NCBI RefSeq assembly: GCF_030676955.1
Contig: NZ_JAUUUU010000003.1
Coordinates: 307,444-371,443 of the forward strand
DNA from: Porticoccus litoralis
GTDB lineage: Bacteria > Pseudomonadota > Gammaproteobacteria > Pseudomonadales > Porticoccaceae
Length of the DNA: 64,000 nt
Direction of reading: 5' to 3'
The translations under genes and the position numbers were made by a program. The notes under the pieces were generated by a model. The model saw only the letters and a list, made by a program, of their open reading frames with translations, was not told where the DNA came from and ran no database searches. Below are positions 8,745 through 17,129 of this stretch, in pieces. Position 1 is the stretch's first letter. Each line of letters begins with the position of its first letter.

Positions 8745-9727
8745 GCGGCTGTATCCCATTCTTCTTGTCTCGTCAAAAAGAGTTTCAAACTTTGTTGTTG
8801 TTGGCTGGGCGTGTCCAGCAGATTGAAGTACTTCCGAAATGTCTCACCGCTCGGCAGGCTGTCAACGTACCAGCCTATGTGTTTGCGGGCAATGCGTGTG
8901 CCAAGATAGTCGCCATAATGTTCATGTATGGCTTGCAGATGTTCACTGATGACAGAGATCCGTTCCTCGGTGGTGGGAGCCGCCAGCAGTGTTCCGGTTA
9001 CCAGGTAGTGGTTAATTTCGCGGAACAGCCAGGGGTTTCCCTGGGCGCCCCGGCCGATCATGACGGCGTCAGCACCGGTGTGCTCTAGCACTAGTCTGGC
9101 TTGCTCGGGAGAGCGGATATCGCCATTGGCAAACACGGGAATATCGACAGAGGCCACCACTTCGGCAATGGTGTCGTATTCCGCATCCCCTTTGAAGCGA
9201 CAGGCGCGTGTGCGACCGTGAACGGCAATTGCCTGGATGCCGGAGTTTTCTGCGATTCTGGCGATTTGCACGGCATTGCGGGATTCAGTGTCCCAGCCCG
9301 TGCGAATCTTCAGTGTGACCGGGACCGGAACCGCATTGACCACGGCACAGAGGATGTCTTCCACCAGGACTTCATCCTTTAATAGCGCCGATCCTGCTGC
9401 GCGTTTGCAGACTTTTTTTGCCGGACAACCCATGTTGATGTCGATGATCTCGGCGCCAAGTAGGAGGTTTTGCCGGGCGGCTTCCGCCATCATCTCGGGG
9501 ATGCTACCTGCGATCTGCACGGACTTCGGTGTTGGCTCATCTTCGTGGGGAAGGCGCTGCTGACTTTTTCGGGTATGCCAGAGGCTGGTGTCAGAAGTGA
9601 CCATTTCCGATACGGTCATACCGGCACCCAGTCGCTTACACAGTTGGCGAAATGGCCGGTCAGTCACGCCGGCCATGGGGGCCAGAATGGTGCGCGATGC
9701 CAGAACGTGATTGCCAATGGTAACCAA
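8741..9727 (-). CDS. dusB: tRNA-dihydrouridine synthase DusB
   Basis: This FMN-dependent enzyme reduces uridine to dihydrouridine in the tRNA D-loop. The 328-residue protein has the TIM-barrel start ILAPMAGVTDRPFR, the active-site motif INMGCPAKKVCK with its catalytic cysteine, and VHGRTRACRFKG. The frame begins at a TTG codon (9727) with AAAGG upstream. No nearby ATG gives the expected N-terminus, so TTG is the probable start, which would limit translation. It is the first gene of the dusB-fis-purH-purD run. Upstream on the minus strand is TATTATAG followed by a C-rich stretch. Confidence 0.93.
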   Translation of the reverse strand: MVTIGNHVLASRTILAPMAGVTDRPFRQLCKRLGAGMTVSEMVTSDTSLWHTRKSQQRLPHEDEPTPKSVQIAGSIPEMMAEAARQNLLLGAEIIDINMGCPAKKVCKRAAGSALLKDEVLVEDILCAVVNAVPVPVTLKIRTGWDTESRNAVQIARIAENSGIQAIAVHGRTRACRFKGDAEYDTIAEVVASVDIPVFANGDIRSPEQARLVLEHTGADAVMIGRGAQGNPWLFREINHYLVTGTLLAAPTTEERISVISEHLQAIHEHYGDYLGTRIARKHIGWYVDSLPSGETFRKYFNLLDTPSQQQQSLKLFLTRQEEWDTAA

Positions 9728-9756
9728 GTTGAGTTGCCTTTAAACGATGTCAAAAA

Positions 9757-9775
9757 AGGGGGGTGGCTATAATAC
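9757..9775 (-). promoter_or_regulatory. Possible dusB-fis promoter with GC-rich discriminator
   Basis: On the minus strand a TATTAT -10-like box is followed by AGCCACCCCCC, about 35-45 bases before the dusB start. C-rich discriminators after the -10 box are typical of promoters repressed by ppGpp, as known for E. coli fis. No clear -35 box is visible, so this is tentative. Confidence 0.3.
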
Positions 9776-9800
9776 CCGCACTTGAGATAAGGAATAAAGG

Positions 9801-11264
9801 CTATTCCTGGATGAATAATGAGTAACTGACGGCCTGCTCTCCCGGGTCGACCAGTGTTAGTCCCAATCGGACCGGTTGGTTCGGGGGCATCATTCTGACA
9901 CCGGACATTTCGCCGGAGAGGTAGTCGGCAGGCTTCAGATGCCTCTGAGCCACGGCTTCTCCCTGCAGATCCTCAAAGCGAAGCAGAAGGTCCGGAAAGG
10001 GTTGGGCAAAGTCGGCATGGTTGATAATGACGGCGTCCACGGAGAGTGCGCCGGGTATCTCGGGTTTGCTGTAGACCAGTAAAGATTCACTGCGGATCTT
10101 GTCAATGTCGCGGATGACCGGGACCGTGCAGCCGGTGAGTTCACAGTAGCGCAAAACCCAGGGCCGATAGTCTGGGTTTTTGCCCAGGACATCTGCATAG
10201 AAAAAACCATATTGGGCAACAATACAAAGCGCGGCAAATAGGGAAAGGATGCTCCATTGCCAGGGAAAGGGATGATGCCGGGTTTGTGCCACCGGAATAT
10301 CTGTAGCAAGGGTTGCGTCAAAGCCTTCAGGTAACGCCACACTGACTTCGGCTTCGGCTTCGGCTTCGGCTTCGGCTTCGGCTTCGGCTTCGGCTTCGGC
10401 TTCGGCTTCGGCTTCGGCTTCGGCTTCGGCTTCGGCTTCGGCTTCGGCTTCGGCTTCGGCTTCGGCTTCGGCTTCGGCTTCGGCTTCGGCTTCGGCTTCG
10501 GCTTCGGCTTCGGCTTCGGCTTCGGCTTCGGCTTCGGCTTCGGCTTCGGCTTCGGCTTCGGCTTCGGCTTCGGCTTCGGCTTCGGCTTCGGCTTCGGCTT
10601 CGGCTTCGGCTTCGGCTTCGGCTTCGGCTTCGGCTTCGGCTTCGGCTTCGGCTTCGGCTTCGGCTTCGGCTTCGGCTTCGGCTTCGGCTTCGGCTTCGGC
10701 TTCGGCTTCGGCTTCGGCTTCGGCTTCGGCTTCGGCTTCGGCTTCGGCTTCGGCTTCGGCTTCGGCTTCGGCTTCGGCTTCGGCTTCGGCTTCGGCTTCG
10801 GCTTCGGGCAGGCTGATGTCGATGATTTCCAGATTAAGTAGGCTGCTGTCTTGTGCTACCGGTGGCGCTGTATAGGGGGCCGCAGTTGAGGTTGGATACT
10901 CCTCGGGTTCTGGCGTAGTTAGGTCAATCCCGGCGGTCAGGTCTACCCCTGTGACTGTTTCTTCTTCCCAGGCCGAAGCGGGGGTTGGTTCTGGCTCCGG
11001 CATTCCATCGGCGGGATCGCCTGAGAGCAGGTCGGCATCCATATCATCGTGGATAAGGAAGTCGTCTGCGTTATCGTCGGTTTCAGTTTGGGATTCGGGC
11101 GTGTCGGGTAGGCCGAATAACGGGTTTTCAACCAGGTTTTCTCTGGCATTAAAGACCAGTAAACAGGCGCCGCAGCGAACCAGGCCATTGGCGGCTTGCA
11201 GTTGGGCTGGCATGGCGCGGAAGGAAACCGAGCAGCCCGGACAGCGAGTGATTATTTCATTCAT
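9801..11264 (-). CDS. Zinc-ribbon DUF3426 membrane protein with a 152-residue Glu-Ala run
   Basis: Residues 1-40 form an MJ0042-type zinc ribbon (Cys8, Cys11, Cys31, Cys34). An acidic, Pro-rich linker follows, then an uninterrupted Glu-Ala dipeptide run at about 153-305. One transmembrane helix lies near 337-357, and the C-terminal DUF3426 domain would be periplasmic. Homologues usually lie between prmA and dusB, as here, and their function is unknown. At 487 residues it is far longer than normal because of the repeat. The run would give about 76 negative charges and probably one long helix on the cytoplasmic side between zinc ribbon and membrane. The ATG lacks an obvious ribosome site. Confidence 0.85.
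   Translation of the reverse strand: MNEIITRCPGCSVSFRAMPAQLQAANGLVRCGACLLVFNARENLVENPLFGLPDTPESQTETDDNADDFLIHDDMDADLLSGDPADGMPEPEPTPASAWEEETVTGVDLTAGIDLTTPEPEEYPTSTAAPYTAPPVAQDSSLLNLEIIDISLPEAEAEAEAEAEAEAEAEAEAEAEAEAEAEAEAEAEAEAEAEAEAEAEAEAEAEAEAEAEAEAEAEAEAEAEAEAEAEAEAEAEAEAEAEAEAEAEAEAEAEAEAEAEAEAEAEAEAEAEAEAEAEAEAEAEAEAEAEAEAEAEAEAEAEAEAEVSVALPEGFDATLATDIPVAQTRHHPFPWQWSILSLFAALCIVAQYGFFYADVLGKNPDYRPWVLRYCELTGCTVPVIRDIDKIRSESLLVYSKPEIPGALSVDAVIINHADFAQPFPDLLLRFEDLQGEAVAQRHLKPADYLSGEMSGVRMMPPNQPVRLGLTLVDPGEQAVSYSLFIQE
10351..10806. repeat. Perfect hexanucleotide microsatellite, 76 x GCTTCG
   Basis: The unit GCTTCG is repeated 76 times with no interruption over 456 bases, inside the DUF3426 gene. 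On the coding strand it reads GAA GCC, so gain or loss of units changes protein length without shifting frame. Every Glu is GAA and every Ala is GCC, which points to recent slippage expansion rather than selection on the protein. No frame of either strand has a stop inside it. Copy number in an assembly may be unreliable. Confidence 0.97.
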
Positions 11265-11311
11265 CGACGGCAGGTTGTCCGGAAAATGTCAGCCTATTCT
11301 ATCGACATGGC

Positions 11312-12190
11312 TCAGCGCTTGACAGCCGTAAGTCGGACCCATTGTTCCTGTTGTGCGGGTGGGTCGAAGTCAAACCAGTCGGCATAGCTGGCCATCACTT
11401 CTTCAGCCTGCTGTTCTATCAGGCCTGACAGGCAGAGTCTGCCACCCGGGTTGGTGCGTTCTGCGAGCTTGGGAGCTAGCTCAACCAGGGGGCCTGCGAG
11501 AATATTGGCGATGACGACATCGGTGGGCTGTTGTGGAGCCTGCTCGGGTAAGAATACAGCCACTTTTCCGGGTTCAAGGTGATTGCGCTCAGTGTTGTCG
11601 AGGGTCGCGCTCAGCGCCTGAGGGTCGATATCGACACAGGTTGCAGATGAGGCGCCCAGTAGCAATGAGGCGATGGCAAGAATCCCCGAGCCACAGCCGT
11701 AATCGGTGACGCTCTTTCCTTTTAGATCAAGGCTGTCGAGCCACTGTAGGCACAGAAAGGTGGTTGGGTGGGTGCCTGTGCCAAAGGCCAGCCCCGGATC
11801 AAGCAGCAGATTTACAGCGCCGGGGTTTGGTGGCGCAATCCAGCTTGGGCAAATCCACAGGTGCGAGCCGCATTGAATGGGCTGGTAGTGTTTCATCCAC
11901 TCCCTTTCCCAGTCGCGGTCTTCCAGGGGGGACCAGCGATAAGCTAGCTCCGGAAGATCTAACTGTTCTTCGAGAAAGGAGATGACGGCGGCTGTATCAA
12001 CGCCGGCATCAAATAATCCGGTGATCCGGGTTTGTTGCCAGAGTGGCGTTTCGCCGAGCGCGGGCTCAAGAATGGGTTCGTCGGCATTGTCCTCGAAGGT
12101 GACGGATGCTGCGCCTGCGTCAAGCAGGGCATCTTCTATGTGTTCGGCAGATTGGCGATTGCTGTCGATGCGCAGTTGCAACCAGGGCAT
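11312..12190 (-). CDS. prmA: Ribosomal protein L11 methyltransferase PrmA
   Basis: This SAM-dependent enzyme trimethylates ribosomal protein L11. The 292-residue protein has the N-terminal L11-recognition domain (MPWLQLRI..., about 1-100) and the methyltransferase motif I TDYGCGSGILAIAS. It also shows the catalytic-site stretch DVVIANILAGPL. Length is canonical. GGAG lies six bases before the ATG. It sits between accC and the DUF3426 gene, a conserved order in Pseudomonas relatives. A terminator separates it from accC, so it may have its own promoter. Confidence 0.95.
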   Translation of the reverse strand: MPWLQLRIDSNRQSAEHIEDALLDAGAASVTFEDNADEPILEPALGETPLWQQTRITGLFDAGVDTAAVISFLEEQLDLPELAYRWSPLEDRDWEREWMKHYQPIQCGSHLWICPSWIAPPNPGAVNLLLDPGLAFGTGTHPTTFLCLQWLDSLDLKGKSVTDYGCGSGILAIASLLLGASSATCVDIDPQALSATLDNTERNHLEPGKVAVFLPEQAPQQPTDVVIANILAGPLVELAPKLAERTNPGGRLCLSGLIEQQAEEVMASYADWFDFDPPAQQEQWVRLTAVKR

Positions 12191-12204
12191 GGGTTCTCCA
12201 AAAG

Positions 12205-12230
12205 AAAAAGCCCCGTAATGGCGGGGCTTT
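12205..12230 (-). terminator. Intrinsic terminator after accC
   Basis: AAAGCCCCG and CGGGGCTTT form a nine-base-pair stem with a six-base loop. The minus strand then runs into TTTTTC. It lies 21 bases beyond the accC stop and just before the prmA start, partly in prmA's leader. Confidence 0.85.
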
Positions 12231-12250
12231 GTCGTGTTAATCAGTGCTTG

Positions 12251-13591
12251 TTACAGACCCAATTTCTTCTCCAGGTAGTGGATATTCACACCGCCCTTGC
12301 GAAATTCAGGGTCACTGACCAGTTCGCGCTGTAAAGAAATGTTGGTCTTGATGCCTTCAATATGCAGCTCGTCCAGGGCATTTGCCATGCGTGACATAGC
12401 GGCATCCCGTGTCTGGCCGTAGGTGATGATTTTCCCTACCAGAGAGTCATAGTAAGGGGGTACTGTGTAGCCTGCATAAATGTGAGAGTCGACGCGGACA
12501 CCGTTACCTCCCGGGGGGTGGTAGGCGGTAATTTTGCCGGGACTTGGCATAAACGTTTTCGGATCTTCGGCATTGATGCGGCACTCAAAGGCGTGACCCC
12601 GGAAGATGATGTCGTCCTGGCTGAGGCTGAGTTTTTCGCCACTGGCGATCAGCAACTGTTGTTTGACAATATCGACACCGGTAATCATCTCTGAGACCGG
12701 GTGCTCAACCTGAACCCGGGTATTCATCTCAATAAAAAAGTAGTTGCCGTCCTCGTAAAGAAATTCGAAGGTTCCGGCACCCCTGTAACCGATTTCGATG
12801 CACGCGTTGACGCAGGCCGTGAAGACTGCTTGTCTGGCCTCGTCAGGGATGTTGGGGGCGGGAGCTTCTTCCAGAACTTTCTGGTGGCGGCGTTGTAATG
12901 AGCAGTCCCGGTCGCCAAGATGGATGGCATTTCCCTGGCCGTCCGCAAGAACCTGTACTTCCACGTGACGTGGGTTTTCCAGGTATTTCTCCATGTAAAC
13001 CGTGTCGTCACCAAATGCTGCTTTGGCTTCCGAGCGAGTGATTTGAATGGCTTTTAGCAGCTCATCTTCCTCTCGTACCACTCGCATACCTCGACCACCA
13101 CCACCTGCGGCAGCCTTGATGATCACCGGGTAGCCCACTTCACGGCCCAAGGCTTTACTGCGATCTTCATCGTCATTCAGCGGGCCATTTGAGCCCGGTA
13201 CCGTGGGAACGCCGGCGGTACGCATGGCTTCGATGGCGGCTACCTTGTCGCCCATCATGCGAATTACATCCGCAGTGGGGCCAATAAAAATAAAGCCGCT
13301 TTTTTCCACCTGTTCGGCAAAGTCGGCATTTTCTGCCAGAAAGCCGTACCCGGGATGAACCGCCTGGGCATTGGTTATTTCCATGGCGCTGATAATGGCT
13401 GGTACGTTCAGATAGCTTTGCGCAGAGGAGTTGGGCCCGATGCAGACGGTTTCATCTGCGAGCAATACATGTTTCAGGTTGGCGTCGGCCGTTGAATGCG
13501 CGGCGACAGTGGTAATGCCGAGTTCTTTGCAGGCTCTTAAAATCCGCAGCGCAATTTCACCGCGGTTGGCAATGAGCACTTTTTCCAGCAT
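12251..13591 (-). CDS. accC: Acetyl-CoA carboxylase biotin carboxylase subunit AccC
   Basis: This subunit carboxylates the biotin on AccB using ATP and bicarbonate, the first half of malonyl-CoA synthesis. The 446-residue protein starts MLEKVLIANRGEIALRILRA. It contains the ATP-grasp glycine loop AAAGGGGRGMR and the catalytic stretch EMNTRVQVEHPVSE. Length equals E. coli AccC (449). GGAGG precedes the start. It follows accB by 25 bases in an aroQ-accB-accC operon that ends at a clear terminator. Confidence 0.97.
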   Translation of the reverse strand: MLEKVLIANRGEIALRILRACKELGITTVAAHSTADANLKHVLLADETVCIGPNSSAQSYLNVPAIISAMEITNAQAVHPGYGFLAENADFAEQVEKSGFIFIGPTADVIRMMGDKVAAIEAMRTAGVPTVPGSNGPLNDDEDRSKALGREVGYPVIIKAAAGGGGRGMRVVREEDELLKAIQITRSEAKAAFGDDTVYMEKYLENPRHVEVQVLADGQGNAIHLGDRDCSLQRRHQKVLEEAPAPNIPDEARQAVFTACVNACIEIGYRGAGTFEFLYEDGNYFFIEMNTRVQVEHPVSEMITGVDIVKQQLLIASGEKLSLSQDDIIFRGHAFECRINAEDPKTFMPSPGKITAYHPPGGNGVRVDSHIYAGYTVPPYYDSLVGKIITYGQTRDAAMSRMANALDELHIEGIKTNISLQRELVSDPEFRKGGVNIHYLEKKLGL

Positions 13592-13616
13592 TGCTGATAA
13601 TCCTCCGGGCCGCAGT

Positions 13617-14066
13617 TTAGATGATCATGATCATGGGTTGATCGAATTCCACTGGTTCACCGTCTTCCACGAGAATGGCGCCAATGGTGCCAGACTTGTC
13701 GGCCTCAATCTGGTTCATCATTTTCATCGCCTCGACAATACAGAGGACGTCTCCGGCTTTTACCTGATGCCCTACTTCGATAAATGCCTTGGCGCCTGGT
13801 GTGGGCGAGCGGTAGAAGGTGCCTACCATGGGCGATTTGATGGCGTGGCCTTCCTGTTCGACAGGAGCTTCGGCGTCAGCCGGAGCTGGTGCCGCGGCAG
13901 CAGGGGCAACGGGTGCCGCCATGGGTGCTGGCATCACAAAAGGTGTGGCGGCAGCGGGGCCATTGCGGCTGATGCGAACGGACTCTTCGCCTTCCTTAAT
14001 CTCGATTTCGCCGATGTTGGATTCTTCGAGTAACTCAATCAGTTTTTTGATTTTGCGGATATCCAT
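13617..14066 (-). CDS. accB: Biotin carboxyl carrier protein AccB
   Basis: This carrier subunit shuttles the carboxyl group on biotin attached to Lys115 in the EAMKMMN motif. The N-terminal helix MDIRKIKKLIELLEES is typical, an Ala/Pro-rich linker spans about 36-70, and the C-terminal biotinyl domain covers about 72-149. An in-frame TTG at 14081 exists, but ATG at 14066 has GGAG nine bases upstream and gives the standard N-terminus and 149 residues. It lies 24 bases after aroQ. Confidence 0.97.
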   Translation of the reverse strand: MDIRKIKKLIELLEESNIGEIEIKEGEESVRISRNGPAAATPFVMPAPMAAPVAPAAAAPAPADAEAPVEQEGHAIKSPMVGTFYRSPTPGAKAFIEVGHQVKAGDVLCIVEAMKMMNQIEADKSGTIGAILVEDGEPVEFDQPMIMII

Positions 14067-14090
14067 CTGTGGTTGCTCCAAATGGTCTGA

Positions 14091-14537
14091 TCAGGATTGT
14101 GTTTCAAGTTGTTGTAGTGCAGCCCGCAGGGCAAGCTGATAACCGATGCTGCCGAGGCCGCAGATCACGCCTTGTGCAATGTCGGAAAAGTACGAACGGC
14201 TGCGAAAGTCTTCTCTGGCATGCACGTTTGACAGGTGCACCTCAATAAAAGGGATTTCCACGGCTAGCAAGGCATCGCGCAGGGCAATACTGGTGTGGGT
14301 AAAGGCCGCCGGGTTAAAAATAATGAAGTTGACCCCTTCTTTTTTTGCGTCGTGGATGCGATCCACCAGCTCATACTCGGCATTGCTTTGCAGTGACAGC
14401 AGGTGATGCCCCTGTTGCAGGCAAAGGTCAGTGAGTGACTGGTTGATGTCTTCCAGGGTTTCACTGCCGTACAGGCCGGGCTCGCGAGTACCGAGCAGAT
14501 TCAGGTTGGGGCCGTTGAGTACCAGTATGGTTGCCAT
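14091..14537 (-). CDS. aroQ: Type II 3-dehydroquinate dehydratase AroQ
   Basis: This enzyme makes 3-dehydroshikimate in the shikimate pathway. The 148-residue product opens with ILVLNGPNLNLLGTREPGLYG, which contains the flexible-loop Arg18 and the catalytic Tyr23. The second signature is VEIPFIEVHLSNVHAREDF. Type II enzymes are dodecamers of about 150 residues. GGGGA precedes the ATG. It leads the aroQ-accB-accC operon, as in Pseudomonas, behind the promoter called at 14602-14630. Confidence 0.96.
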   Translation of the reverse strand: MATILVLNGPNLNLLGTREPGLYGSETLEDINQSLTDLCLQQGHHLLSLQSNAEYELVDRIHDAKKEGVNFIIFNPAAFTHTSIALRDALLAVEIPFIEVHLSNVHAREDFRSRSYFSDIAQGVICGLGSIGYQLALRAALQQLETQS

Positions 14538-14601
14538 GATGTCCCCACTAGCAGTGTGTTGGGTTATGTCGCGATCCCGCAGGATCAGGGGGTTGATGAG
14601 A

Positions 14602-14630
14602 AGTCTGCCTCAAAATGGCAAAACTGTCCA
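14602..14630 (-). promoter_or_regulatory. Probable sigma-70 promoter of aroQ-accB-accC
   Basis: The minus strand carries TGGACA (14630-14625; five of six to TTGACA) and CAGACT (14607-14602; A and T at the key positions), separated by 17 bases. Transcription would start near 14595, leaving a leader of about 58 bases. The spacer also holds TGCC-ATTTTGA-GGCA, an inverted repeat that could be an operator. Confidence 0.45.
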
Positions 14631-14631
14631 A

Positions 14632-14687
14632 TTTTTTATTTTTTGCAGATTTTAGCGACTTTTTCCCGTAGTTTTCGCAGAAATTTT
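14632..14687. promoter_or_regulatory. Phased A/T-tracts, predicted bent DNA upstream of the aroQ-acc promoter
   Basis: Runs of four to six T (A on the minus strand) are centred near 14634, 14641, 14651, 14662, 14673 and 14685. Apart from the first two, the spacing is close to one helical turn (10-11.5 bases). Such phasing bends DNA. They lie directly upstream of the -35 box, where they could act as an UP-like element or a nucleoid-protein site. The remaining 14688-14805 holds nothing I recognise. Confidence 0.45.
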
Positions 14688-14805
14688 CGCTCTTGAGGCG
14701 TCGTTTTTAACGTGGGGATGCGCTGAGGCGGGATGTTGCGGCCCTTTTCCCTGAGAATGCCGACAAAATCAGAGAAGTTGGTGCAAAATTCAAAAAATTG
14801 ATGGT

Positions 14806-16533
14806 TTATTTGTCTATCTTCCGAGAAATAGCCAATAAAACGGTATTTTTTGTCAGCAGTTGGGGGAGGATGACGGGATCTTTCTGGCCTGCAGGGTAAA
14901 AGAGGTACAACGGGACCCCCGAGCGGTGGTGTCGATTGAGCAGTTGCGTGATTTCCGGGTTGTAATTGGTCCAGTCTCCCTTGAGGTAGGTGACCTGCTG
15001 TTCACGAAAGGCATCGAACAAGCTGGGAGAACTCAGCGCAATTTTTTCATTGGCAAGGCAGGTGATACACCAGTCGGCAGTAAGGTTAACAAACACGGCA
15101 TCACCCTGGGAAAGCAGTTCCTGCAGGCGCGCTTCGGTATAGGGCTCCCAGGGTTGGTCGTTGGAATCGCCGTTTTGGTGAGCCTGCCAGGGCAGAAGAA
15201 TAGCGATGAGCAGACTCAATACGGCAAGAGTTCGGGTCAATGCTGTCTTGCGTATGCCCAGTAGCCAAAAAGCAAATAAAAGCATCACCACACCAGCTAT
15301 GATCGCAGCTACCGGGTCGCTGCCCACCTGTCTTCCCAGTACCCAGAGAAGCCAGACGGCACTTAAATACAGCGGAAAGGCGAGAAAACTTTTGAAATGA
15401 TCCATCCATGGTCCGGGGCGAGGCAGGCGCTTGGTCAGGCCCGGCCACCAGGAAAGCGCAAGCAGAGGTAGTGCCATGCCAAATCCCAGGGCACAGAATA
15501 TGGTCATGGCAACCCAGCTGGGTTGGGCCAGGGCGAAACCCAGCGCGGTCCCCATAAACGGAGCCGTACAGGGGCTGGCCACAACAGTAGCAAGTAGTCC
15601 GGTCATAAAGGTGGCTGTGAGGCTGTGGCCTTGTGTGGTTGTCTGGCCAACGTTCATCAGGCGAGAGCCGAATGAAATCAATCCGGAAAAGCTCATTCCC
15701 ATCAAGACAAACAGGTATACCAGCAATCCAACGAAGACGGGAGACTGTAGCTGAAATCCCCAGCCTACAGCCTCGCCCGCCCGGCGCAGTGAAATCAGTA
15801 GTGCCGCAATGGCCATAAAGCTGAGCACAATACCCGCCGTATACGCTGCTCCGTGCAGGTGTTTGTTATGGGGGCCGAGGTGCGCTTTTGCCAGGCTCAG
15901 CGCCTTGATGGAGAGAATGGGGAAAACGCAGGGCATCAGGTTGAGGATCATGCCTCCCAGCAGGGCAAAAACCAGCATGAGTATCAGGTTCGGTTTGCCA
16001 GGCTGGGGCTGTGTCGGGTTTAGAGATGCTGGTGAAAGGGCGCTGGCCTCCGATACTGTGTAACTGTGATTGTCAGGGTTGAAATCGAGCTTTTGGCTGC
16101 GTGGCGGGTAACAGAGTCCGGCATCGGCACAGCCCTGGGACTCAATGATTAGTGAGGTGGGTGCAGAAGGTGTCGGCACTGTCAGCTGGGTGTTGGAATA
16201 GTAAACCGTTAGCTCTTTTTCGTAATAATCGTCATAAATCGTCTTTCCAGGGAGGAAAGTCGGCGATTGAGTGATGGGTTTGTGATCTGTATCTAGAATT
16301 TTGAAGCGATGTTGGTAAAGGTAATAGCCTGGAGCAATCTGCCAATCCAGGATGAGCTGTTGATGCTCGTGGCGGGCAGACAACTGGTAGGCTTCTTCTA
16401 CCGGCAGAAAGGTCGCTGCCGGGCTTGAGAGGGGGTCATTGCCGTTTGATTGCTCGAATAGCGTGTCAGCCGTTGCCGACAGACAAAAGAGGAACAATAG
16501 GGTCAGAAGATTGCCGGCAAGACGATTGCGCAT
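14806..16533 (-). CDS. dsbD: Thiol:disulfide interchange protein DsbD
   Basis: DsbD carries electrons from cytoplasmic thioredoxin through the inner membrane to periplasmic partners such as DsbC and cytochrome c maturation factors. The 575-residue protein has a signal peptide (to about residue 22) and a periplasmic alpha domain with the cysteine pair in CADAGLCYPP. About eight membrane segments follow, including NLMPCVFPILSIK and ASPCTAPFMG, which hold the membrane cysteines. The C-terminal thioredoxin-like domain has WCITC (Cys489/Cys492). The frame opens seven codons earlier; MRNRLAGNLL at 16533 gives a cleaner signal peptide. It is divergent from a copper chaperone gene. Confidence 0.94.
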   Translation of the reverse strand: MRNRLAGNLLTLLFLFCLSATADTLFEQSNGNDPLSSPAATFLPVEEAYQLSARHEHQQLILDWQIAPGYYLYQHRFKILDTDHKPITQSPTFLPGKTIYDDYYEKELTVYYSNTQLTVPTPSAPTSLIIESQGCADAGLCYPPRSQKLDFNPDNHSYTVSEASALSPASLNPTQPQPGKPNLILMLVFALLGGMILNLMPCVFPILSIKALSLAKAHLGPHNKHLHGAAYTAGIVLSFMAIAALLISLRRAGEAVGWGFQLQSPVFVGLLVYLFVLMGMSFSGLISFGSRLMNVGQTTTQGHSLTATFMTGLLATVVASPCTAPFMGTALGFALAQPSWVAMTIFCALGFGMALPLLALSWWPGLTKRLPRPGPWMDHFKSFLAFPLYLSAVWLLWVLGRQVGSDPVAAIIAGVVMLLFAFWLLGIRKTALTRTLAVLSLLIAILLPWQAHQNGDSNDQPWEPYTEARLQELLSQGDAVFVNLTADWCITCLANEKIALSSPSLFDAFREQQVTYLKGDWTNYNPEITQLLNRHHRSGVPLYLFYPAGQKDPVILPQLLTKNTVLLAISRKIDK

Positions 16534-16688
16534 GGGTGCTGCTCGTAAATACAAAAGTGATGGGTTTTGAGTTAATGATGCACGGTTGGTTCAGTATTGT
16601 ACGGAGGGCAGCCGGTTGGCGCGAGAATCATTTTCCGCTCCCAGTGGCAATGTTATAGTCTCTCAGGTATTCGGGAAGAGCATGTTCT

Positions 16689-17129
16689 ATGTATAAAAGG
16701 TTGTTGGTCGCAGTTTTGGCAATACTTGCGGTGCCGGTGATTGCCGGAGAGTTTGTGGTCCGTGATGCCTACATTCGCGGTTTGCCTCCGGGCCAGACGG
16801 TGACGGCTGCATTTATGACGCTGGATAATGGGCTTGATAGTGACTGCAAGCTGGTGGGGGCGTCCTCACCGCTGGCGGGAAGTGCCGAGGTGCATGCCCA
16901 CAGTCACCACGGTGGCACCATGTCCATGCGGCCAGTGCCATCGCTGCTGATTCCTTCGGGTGAGCTGGTGCGACTGGCACCCGGGGGCTACCACCTGATG
17001 TTGTTCGGTGTTCAGGATGGACTCAAAGATGGCGATGAATACAGTATCCGTTTGTTGTTTGAAGGTTGTTCGGAAGTGGAGATCAAGGCACCTGTTCGCA
17101 GCGTGCTGAGTGAGGGCGATAGTCGATGA
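16689..17129 (+). CDS. Periplasmic copper chaperone, PCu(A)C family
   Basis: This 146-residue secreted protein has a signal peptide cleaved near VIAG-EF (about residue 20). It carries the complete PCu(A)C copper site: His69, ten residues, Met80, twenty-one residues, His102, one residue, Met104. Family members hold Cu(I) in the periplasm and deliver it to cytochrome oxidase or other cuproproteins. Its stop overlaps the next start as ATGA, so it is co-translated with a DUF2333 protein. The divergent dsbD also serves the oxidised periplasm, a plausible functional link. Confidence 0.9.
   Translation: MYKRLLVAVLAILAVPVIAGEFVVRDAYIRGLPPGQTVTAAFMTLDNGLDSDCKLVGASSPLAGSAEVHAHSHHGGTMSMRPVPSLLIPSGELVRLAPGGYHLMLFGVQDGLKDGDEYSIRLLFEGCSEVEIKAPVRSVLSEGDSR

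Noticed and set aside
10351..10806. CRISPR-like or tandem-repeat array
   Set aside because: Six-base units without spacers and fully inside a coding frame; it is a coding microsatellite.
14806..14860. Terminator after dsbD
   Set aside because: AT-rich sequence follows the stop but I could not find a stable stem.
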